Shown here piece by piece: positions 56,673 to 64,000 of a stretch of DNA of 64,000 nucleotides. Location: positions 4,650,001 to 4,714,000 of the forward strand of contig JAJFPB010000001.1 of the NCBI GenBank assembly GCA_020881915.1, in the 5' to 3' direction. How positions within the stretch are numbered: position 1 is the first letter of the stretch; each line of letters opens with the position of its first letter. Made by a program: the position numbers and the translations under genes. The notes beneath the pieces are model-generated. The model did not search any database. It worked only from the letters and a program-made list of their open reading frames with translations, and was not told the DNA's origin. Source of the DNA: Paramyrothecium sp. XJ0827 (lineage: Eukaryota; Ascomycota; Sordariomycetes; Hypocreales; Stachybotryaceae).

Positions 56673-59357
56673 GGTACCATACGACTGAAGTTTCCGTCGT
56701 GCCGAAGAAGGCTCTTCCGCCTGTCACCTGGGCGCAGCTTGAACCCATCTGCGGGATATCATCAGCCGTGCCATTGGAGTCGATGCACCGTTGGGGCCAT
56801 CACATTGCTATCACACCGGCATATCCATCATAGCTCCGATAGACGTACATGCCGGCCCTGTTTTAGGCCTACGATGCCAAATTTAGAACACATGGGAAAG
56901 ACACCCACCTTGCGGGTTGTTTCAGGAGACATGCAGTTGACGAGCCCAGAATTGAAACACGGTTCCCATTCACCTCGCGGTCGCCTTGCTGTTTCAGGAG
57001 GCTAGCAGGCTTTCGCCGCATTGCAAGAAGGGTGAGCCAATCAGACTGCGAGGACAGGGTTACAGGCACATTTTGCCAGCTACAGACTGCACCTGTTCTC
57101 TTCTGCCGCTTCTCGAAAGGCCCACTGGCCCCTTGAGCTGCATCGCGCACGGCCTTCTTGACATGGCATGCGTAGCCAGGAACTTGACGGCAAAAGCACG
57201 ACGAGTTCAGGTTCCCACTGATGCAGTGACGCGGGACAACCCGCCCCAGCGTTGTCTTACCTTGAGAGCTAAAGAAATAAGGCTTATGCGCTAGTAGGCT
57301 GCGCTCCCCTCTCATGACCGTCCATTCGCTTCCAAGCGCAGTCGCGTGTCTCGAGGCAGCTCGGATGCCAAGATCCGGGGTTTCTTTGGATGAAGGCATA
57401 ATTACCTTGGGACAGTCAGTCGGCATCGCTTACAGCTAGACCACAAGCTTCACCCGGCATCGCCCTAAAGAAACCAGGGTTGGGGGCTGAGGGTGGGACA
57501 TGCGTTTGGATAGCGCCCTGCATGCCTCGCAGTAGTGCGGTGCAATGCGACTGTGTCGACGAATGGCGAGGACGGCCGTGGGCAAAGTGGAAGAACGCAG
57601 AGGAGCAGAAAAGGGGATAGGCTGTGATGTCTTCTGCACGTCGTGGCATCGTGGAGCCTCTCGTGTCCGTTCCCCGGGCACCTCCTCGTTCCCAGCGCTC
57701 ACATCCGGGCGCTTACCACGTCCCCAATCACATCCCCCGGGCCCGCAGGAGTGGGTGACGGACCAGGCCCGAGTGGGCCAATAGGAGCGCCGAGCCGGCC
57801 TCGACACGGCGCTTAGAAGGGATGTCCTTTGGCGGTTTTCCGCACTTTACTAGCCTCGACCGGGGTATTGGGTCGCGTTGGTCTTTTGATGGAGGCACGG
57901 CCGCTTTGAGCAACTATGCGCTGCACTCCGGCACCCGCCGGCCAACAACGATAGACGCAAAACCCCAAGCCTAACGTGACGACGCCGACGACGACGTCGA
58001 CGCAGTCGTTGGGGTGGGAAGCAGAAGACGCTACTGGCGTAAGCATACGACTACACCGTGGGGTCTGCTGCAGGCTCTCACCAGCTTCACACTCACTGCG
58101 TCCCTCAACAGCTGTAGGCCCTGGACCCCTCCAATTGTGCTCAACCTCCACCGCAGCCTGCTCTACACCTAGAGAGCAAAAGCCGCTCCAAGAATGAACA
58201 GACAGCGCGGGGCCGGTAGAAGGGCTGTCCACCAAGTAGCCTCAGCTGTGGCTCATCGCCCCGGACGCCACCGTGACTGTTCGCATCGTGACATCGCTTT
58301 CTGTGAAGCATTCGGCGACTCCTCTTGACCGTGGGGTCAGTTTGCATGTAGACAAGGCGCATGCGCCGTTGGCTCAGTCGCTGTTTGTTGATTGCGGAGC
58401 CGTTGTACGGTTTGCTTTGTTTACAGCGCGCGCGGGTCACCGCGAGGCAGTACACGTACTTTGGTGCATGCGCATGTTGGTTGGATATGCCCGCAATGGA
58501 GCACCTGCGGCCTTCAACGAGGCCTGCATGCAAATGGCGGTAAATGCATATTTTGACAAACAGTTATTGGGATGGCGACGTTGGAACGGATGCAGAGGAT
58601 TTGGCCACGGAGACAATTCCCATGGACTTCACGGCGATGGCTAGGAGTTGCAGGAAAAAAATTGTCGTAAAATCGCTGGATAGTATTTCTATGTCGAAAT
58701 AGACAGAAGCCACCCAGCCCATCTGTTCCGCGCATGCCATTTCAATGATGCCCGCCCTCCCATTCCCTTGGTATCGAGCAGGAAGCAAAAATCCCCCGAA
58801 CCCCGGTGCGTAACAAACTAAATAAAGAAAAAATCCAAGCGCCCAGAAACTCCAACCTTCACTCTCCACGAACCAGTCAACCGGTCCAACTGTGGAGATG
58901 TACGTAAATCACAAACCGAAGTCGGTGCCTCCCCCGATGTATGCCCGGCATTTCAGCCTTAGGTCTCAAGTAGTGCGTATAAAGCCAGCTTGCTGTGTGC
59001 AGGCTTGGGATAGTTTCATTGGATCCACGGTAGTGGAGTGTCGAGGACAAACAATGGGAGAAAAGGATAGCGCGCCATTTGCTTTTGTGGGAATCCTTTC
59101 AAGAGTATATGGTAGGGTTGATGATGTAGTAAGGAAAAGATAGAGTTCGTGAATGAGCGTAGTCCAGAGTGCGGATATCGTATTGTAGAGACGAGTGACA
59201 CAGCGTCTCCATCGGGTTGTGAAGCTCCTTTCGGTGTGGAAAGGCAAATAGCTTCATGAGAAGGAGTAGATGGGCGGACAAATTTCGGTTGAGCAGTGAA
59301 GCATAGTCGTCATGATCATCGTAACAAAGGAAATAAACAGCGGATCGCGCACTCCTC
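56673..59357. other. 2.7-kb intergenic region, no clear gene
   Basis: Frames on both strands overlap one another and are Arg/Pro/Ser-rich, with no motif I recognise. It separates FAN1 from the hypothetical protein at 59358-60080 and presumably holds their two 3' UTRs. Confidence 0.4.
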
Positions 59358-60080
59358 TCACTCGACCTTGCGTCGCTTGCCTCGAGGTGCTGGCTCCATT
59401 CTTGGCGTATAAGTGACCGTCCTGGTGACAACCTCCCTGATGTGACGGACGCTAGTCCGAGTCGACTTTGACTTCTTCTGCTCGGCAAAGCGGTGCTTCA
59501 GTGCCGTTTCCCAGTCGAAGGGGGAGTGGATGCAGCGGGCACTGAATGGTGATCTGGGAATGCTCGGCGAGTCCAGATTCGACAAGGCTGGGCTTGGTGG
59601 GAGCTTCATGCTGGGGAATGTGGTTGGGCCAGTAGGTGGAGCTGACATTGGTGCCGAGGTGGGAAATGGGCTTGGAGGGACAAAAGGAGCTGTAGCTGGC
59701 GGAGAGAACTTGCTGGGCACCGACGTAGGCGGGGATCGGTCACATTTGCAGGAACATTCCGAGTGCTCGCTGCTAGAGGCGGTGCCGGGAACGGAGTTTG
59801 GAGTAGACTCGCCAGATGATGCTGATGCTGCTGTAGGCGAGCCGAGAGCGATGGCCTTGGTGAGGAAGTCGGTATATGCCGAGGGAGGGCTGATGGGTGT
59901 CTTGATATAGTCCGGCTCCGACTTGATATGGAATGATACCGCAGAGAGCGGCGTGGCAGTGGTGGCGGAGGTGATTTCGGACGGAAAGGTAGCTGTGCTT
60001 GCCGAGTGAACGTCGGAGGGAAAGTTGGCCGTGACGGGCGTTGTGAGCTTGCCCAGCTTCGGCTTGTTCGCAGCAGGCAT
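59358..60080 (-). CDS. Hypothetical fungal protein, Pro/Ser-rich with basic C-terminus
   Basis: This is a single-exon gene of 240 aa starting MPAANKPKLGKLTTPVTANF. It is rich in Pro, Ser, Thr and Ala and mostly disordered. Three parts look conserved: FHIKSEPDYIKTPISPPSAY followed by TDFLTKAIALGSP near residues 50-80, RSPFSARCIHSPFDWETAL near 185-203, and a basic C-terminus VVTRTVTYTPRMEPAPRGKR ending in a nuclear-signal-like RGKRRKVE. I do not recognise a named domain. Codon choice is GC-ending and the frame is uninterrupted, which supports a real gene. A nuclear regulatory or adaptor role would be a guess from the tail only. The upstream 60081-60300 is pyrimidine-rich on the minus strand, as for a leader. 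Confidence 0.75.
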   Translation of the reverse strand: MPAANKPKLGKLTTPVTANFPSDVHSASTATFPSEITSATTATPLSAVSFHIKSEPDYIKTPISPPSAYTDFLTKAIALGSPTAASASSGESTPNSVPGTASSSEHSECSCKCDRSPPTSVPSKFSPPATAPFVPPSPFPTSAPMSAPPTGPTTFPSMKLPPSPALSNLDSPSIPRSPFSARCIHSPFDWETALKHRFAEQKKSKSTRTSVRHIREVVTRTVTYTPRMEPAPRGKRRKVE

Positions 60081-60350
60081 GATGACGGTGGTGACTTTGG
60101 TAGTCGGGGCCCTGGAGAGAGAGGGAGAGAGGAAGAGAGGAGGAAGCGTGGGGAGTCAGGCAAGGATCAAGTCACGGGTCGACTTGATGTTATACTTGAA
60201 GTGCCTTGGGCTGCTGGCGGAAAGAGAGTGGGAGGGGAGAGAGGATGGAGGATAGAGGATAGAGGAGGGAGGAAGTGGGCAAAGGAACCGCAACGGTTGA
60301 AGCCTGGCGAGCAGAGTGGGCAGGCGGCACGAGGTGGTTATATTCTGTGA

Positions 60351-60370
60351 GGTAAGGTAAGGTAAGGTAG
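60351..60370. repeat. (GGTAA)n pentamer repeat
   Basis: Three GGTAA units followed by GGTAG, in the upstream region of the hypothetical gene. The same pentamer, on one strand or the other, recurs near 27826, 36301 and 47422. Confidence 0.85.
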
Positions 60371-60401
60371 GCAGAATTGTCGGCGCTTGCAGTTGCAAGT
60401 G

Positions 60402-60423
60402 AGCAAGCAAGCAAGCAAGCAGC
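60402..60423. repeat. (GCAA)n tetramer repeat
   Basis: About five GCAA units run into GCAGCGAGCG. Confidence 0.85.
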
Positions 60424-63400
60424 GAGCGCTGGTTTGGGATGGGCGTGTAATGTAATGCTGTAAGTGGAGCGCAGAAGCCGGGAGGACGACCAGGGGTGTG
60501 GGAGGGAAGCGTCAGGGACGAGAGTGCCAGTGAGGGTGAGAGCCAGAGCGAGAGGGCGTTACGGGAGGGGCTGGCGGCAAGGAGACGGCCAGGGCTGTGT
60601 TTTGAATATGCGCCGGCACACTTGTTTGAGGCAGGGCTCCGGAAAGGTGAGACGGACGCGGGGTGTGTGCGTTCAGATTGGGCGCGTGTTTTTTTGGAAA
60701 CAGGAAACAGGGTGTACTGTAGTTGAGTTTGTCGCTCCTGTGTAAAAGAGTCGGGTCAGATGAGGTTGTTTGGATGGAATGTTATAGGGGACGTAGGCGT
60801 GGTGGCCAGTGGTGTGTGATGTAAGAGTGTGGAAGCAAAAGGAGAAGAGGAAGAAGAACAACGTTTGGGTATTGATCGCCTTCAGCAAACGAGCAAGAAG
60901 CGAAAATTAATATTCGGAAGAGAGAAAAATCTTCTGGCAGGAAGAGCGAAATGAAGGAGGCCAAAGCAAGATGATGGATATTAAGAAAAAAAAAAACCGA
61001 CGATGTCGACAAGACGATCGAAGGATCGGTGTTGAAAACTGGGGCTTGGGCTTGACAGGTGCTGTACAGAAGCCCCTCGCACTCCCAGTACCTCTAAAGC
61101 GGTACTGTACTGTAGTGGGAGGGGCCACAGGCCAGCAAGGACAAGGCACCGAAGGGAATGGATAGGGAAAAGGGTAGAGGCAGCGAGACGACGCTAGGTA
61201 CCTTACTGGAGGACCAGTCGAGAGGGGGAGGGGCGTTTGGTTTGGCGGGTACGTACCGGCTAGGACTCTTTTCTTCTTTGTTCCTTTATTTGGCAACGGC
61301 CCCCTGTCACCAACTCGAAATCTTGGGGACGAGAATCCACCCCGAACCGACAGGCGATTCGTCGAGCCGGTAGCTGTTGGCGCCGGGATCGCTCGAATGG
61401 GATGCTGCCCCTCCTCAGTAGTCGCGGCGAGCCACTTGATTCGACCGCGCAGCGATTCGTGAGAGCCTGCAGGGTTGCCTGTCCGGGGGCCAAGTCCCGT
61501 TCCAAGCGCGCAAACTAACGGCTGGGAGCAGCCAACAGGAAGCGATGTGATGGGAAAGCGAAGTGACTGGTGGACGGAACCAGCGAAGCGGGAAAAGTCC
61601 TGCCTTTCTCTCCCTTGCGGACGCGGCTGTTTGATTGGTGCTGCTGAAGCCGGATGATGTGAAAAGTGCAAGGCCAAGGGTAGGATCTGCCGTTGGTTCT
61701 CACGGGATGTTGCTGTGGGTGACGTGGAAAGAGAAGTGCTCAGCAATGGCAGGATAATGGCAGGATAAATTAGTCCAGATCAGACCAGCTGGTCCGAAAG
61801 AGCGTGAGAGTTGTGGTTGTTGGTTATGTTCGACTTCCTGACTTTCACGATGGCATCAAGAACCTAATATATCCCCCTTCTGCGTCTGCTCCCAACCCCG
61901 TAGCAAAGCCCCTTGATTTCACCCAAACATCCATCAACCCAACGACGTCCAATGGTCTCCCTCAGTGTGCGCGCGGCTACCTCTCTCCCTTCAATAAAAA
62001 CTTCTTCCCCACAGGGTTGCTGGCGGCTCCTCCCCAGTTAGCATCAAGCCTGTGGCTGAAAGTCGTCCATGATCTTACCGAGACCGTTCCCTCGACCACT
62101 TTGCTCGAAACTGCGCGCGCCACGTGAAGCACTGGGGTCTTCGCTTCCTCAGAGCCGTACAGCGTTTCCCGGGGAACCCTAAACGCTTATAGAGAGCGGA
62201 CCAGCAACTCGCTCTGCGCGCGCTTAATGGGCGGGACGTCTCATCTTTCCATAGGAGCGCCAGCACTAGCCCGAAGACAACGCCTCGCCTCTTGCCTCTA
62301 CACTGCTTCCCTTCTTATGATACGCCCAATGATGCTCCTTGACCGCTACCAGACGCACATGCCCGTCTGCTTAGCCGCCACCAAGATCCCTCCATGATCC
62401 TCTCAGCGGCGTCTGGCCAACATAACCTTGATCTAGTGGCCTTGACGAGAGGCCCAGCTTAAGATAAGATTCTCACTGGCGGTCACGAAACGGTCACATT
62501 GTAGCCCCTAATGCAAGGTTTCTCCCGCGAAACGTTTTCCATTTATAGGACACTAAGTGGTAGAGCGCCAATCAGCTGTCTATGCTTGACTGAGCCTTAA
62601 GCCCTCAATCCATAGTCTAAAGAATGGCTTCATCCTCCCAGGCTGAGTGGTTTTGAGCTTACTGCTCGCCCCCACGGCGGATATCACGTTCGTCAATGTC
62701 ACAAAGGACGGGGAGATGGGTCGTCATTGCTGCTTTCATGTTTGACCACTTGCTTCCCCTCCCAAGCGCCTTGTTCATTTCTATGTCAATGTTCGTAAGA
62801 CACTGAAAAGAATCCGATCTGTTCAAATGGATGGGGCTGAAACACAAGGGCTACTGCGACTGTGTATTCTTCATACTTTCAGGCCACTGCTCAAATACTA
62901 GCCAATAGTGACCAACTGTTCGTCCGGAAGTTGGCCTGACCTGAAGGCCACCCTCTTAAGCGCCAACAACAAGTCCATAATTAGATCCCCGTGCTCGCTT
63001 ACTTCTTTTCCTTCTAGATCGACTCCATTCGTCTTATCCTTTGCCAGGCTATGCGCCTGCATGGGTCCCTTCCCACTTTCTTCAAAGTCCCAATATATTA
63101 ATTGAAAATTGAGGTTGGTGATTGGGCTTCAAGCTTCTTGACCTCGAACCAGGAAGCCAACAGCGACGGGAAGGTGTTTCAAAGTGCGGCTATGTGTTCA
63201 AGTAAGCGCCTTTGCGTTGTTCGCTTGATACAACCTCGCCGTACCGAGGTCTAATGGGGCTGTCCGTTGTTGAACAGGTAGTATAAGCGCTTGGTGCTAG
63301 TTGTCCAGGCAATGTGTGCGGCAGCCGCACCATTTCGTCTTATTCTTCCTCGAGTTAGAGATGCGGTTTTGTAACGAGCCAGCAATGGCGCAAAGGAAAA

Positions 63401-64000
63401 TGTTGCAGTGCTCGAGGATCGTTGCATGTGCGGTTCGTGAACACGGCAGCACAGTCACCCAGCACTTACAGATGGTATGGCTACAATTAATGCGGATAGT
63501 GTCTTTAATAAGGACACTTTACATGCAGCATCAGTTGTTCTGTAATTCAATGCGTTGCGTTGTTGGCCGGCCGCTTGAGATGTAGCGCCGCGTAGAGAGT
63601 ATGAGCTCCCACCACATCACCACCAAGCTCACGTAGCTGGTCGTGGCTATTGCTTCATATATGCTTGGGCTTGGGGTCTCTTGCCTTCCGAGCTGTTTTC
63701 ATAGCCTAATATAGATCGTAGGTTCGATCACATTGCTTGTCAGACACTTCACACGCCCATCTGACGAGCGGTTTCATGTCGTTATGTCTTGATGTATGCT
63801 TTGGCAGTGTTTCCTTTGATACTGCGGGGTGGCGGTTATTACATATCGACAGGAAATGAACTTGTGATTGCTTGAGGATAGATTGTAAGTCTTTCAAGAC
63901 TTGAACAGTTAGTCAATTATTTGTTGTGTTTGGCAAGAGCTTGCAAGGAGACCACGAGAGACCATAGGAGCGGGTCTGATGGGCAGACATGTACAATATC

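Larger units (their letters stand above)
60081..64000. other. 3.9-kb region to the window edge, no clear gene
   Basis: The first few hundred bases are probably the promoter and leader of the hypothetical gene at 59358-60080. It contains a GGTAA pentamer run, a GCAA tetramer run and a TACTGTACTGTA word near 61103. The minus-strand frame 60907-61746 (279 codons) is low-complexity and I do not accept it. Beyond 61800 I see only short frames. A gene whose coding part lies past 64000 could have its leader here. Confidence 0.4.

Noticed and set aside
60907..61746. 279-codon minus-strand frame
   Set aside because: Pro/Ser/Arg-rich composition, no motif, and leader-like DNA around it; its length is explained by GC-rich sequence lacking stops.
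1..64000. Transposons, CRISPR arrays, secondary-metabolite cluster or viral insertion
   Set aside because: No transposase, reverse transcriptase, terminal repeats, spaced direct repeats, PKS/NRPS motifs or viral genes were recognised.

Overview
This window is nuclear DNA from a filamentous ascomycete (Pezizomycotina). Sordariomycetes, probably Hypocreales, is my best guess, inferred from gene content and style rather than a measured placement. The evidence is single-copy eukaryotic housekeeping genes with short introns (about 47-116 nt, mostly GTRNGN...YAG) and proteins typical of moulds: a RAX2-type polarity protein, an FlbC-type conidiation regulator, LCL3 and a DUF7053-like protein. I see no transposon, rRNA, tRNA, CRISPR array or secondary-metabolite cluster.

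Layout. (1) 1-15525 is gene-dense: the 3' end of an unknown gene, a germinal-centre-type STE20 kinase (-), a DUF7053-like protein (+), the crosslink-repair nuclease PSO2/SNM1 (+), LSM2 (-), the U3 snoRNP WD-repeat protein DIP2/UTP12 (-), ARPC2 of the Arp2/3 complex (+) and the LCL3 nuclease (+). (2) 18439-22197 is RAX2. (3) 22198-32868 is a 10.7-kb stretch without convincing genes. (4) 32869-34089 is an FlbC-like C2H2 transcription factor (-). (5) 34090-43537 is a second gene-poor stretch of 9.4 kb with one weak two-exon candidate at 37034-37793. (6) 43538-56672 is gene-dense again: SF3B1/HSH155 (-), OGG1 (-), U2AF65 (+), RPS13 (+), the COMPASS subunit SDC1/DPY30 (-) and FAN1 (+). (7) 56673-64000 is sparse, with one single-exon hypothetical protein at 59358-60080 (-).

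Functional themes. Three DNA-repair enzymes lie within 51 kb: PSO2 and FAN1, which both act on interstrand crosslinks, and OGG1. Three splicing factors are also present: LSM2, SF3B1 and U2AF65. SF3B1 and U2AF65 are direct binding partners in the family, and their genes flank OGG1. Several genes share short divergent promoters: DIP2/ARPC2, OGG1/U2AF65 and SDC1/FAN1. I found no clearly novel multi-gene system. The most unusual features are the two long gene-poor blocks around the flbC-like gene, the tiny first exons of the splicing-factor genes, two possible upstream ORFs before RAX2, and two unrecognised proteins. Exon boundaries were read by eye from splice consensus, reading frame and family similarity. 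No search was run.
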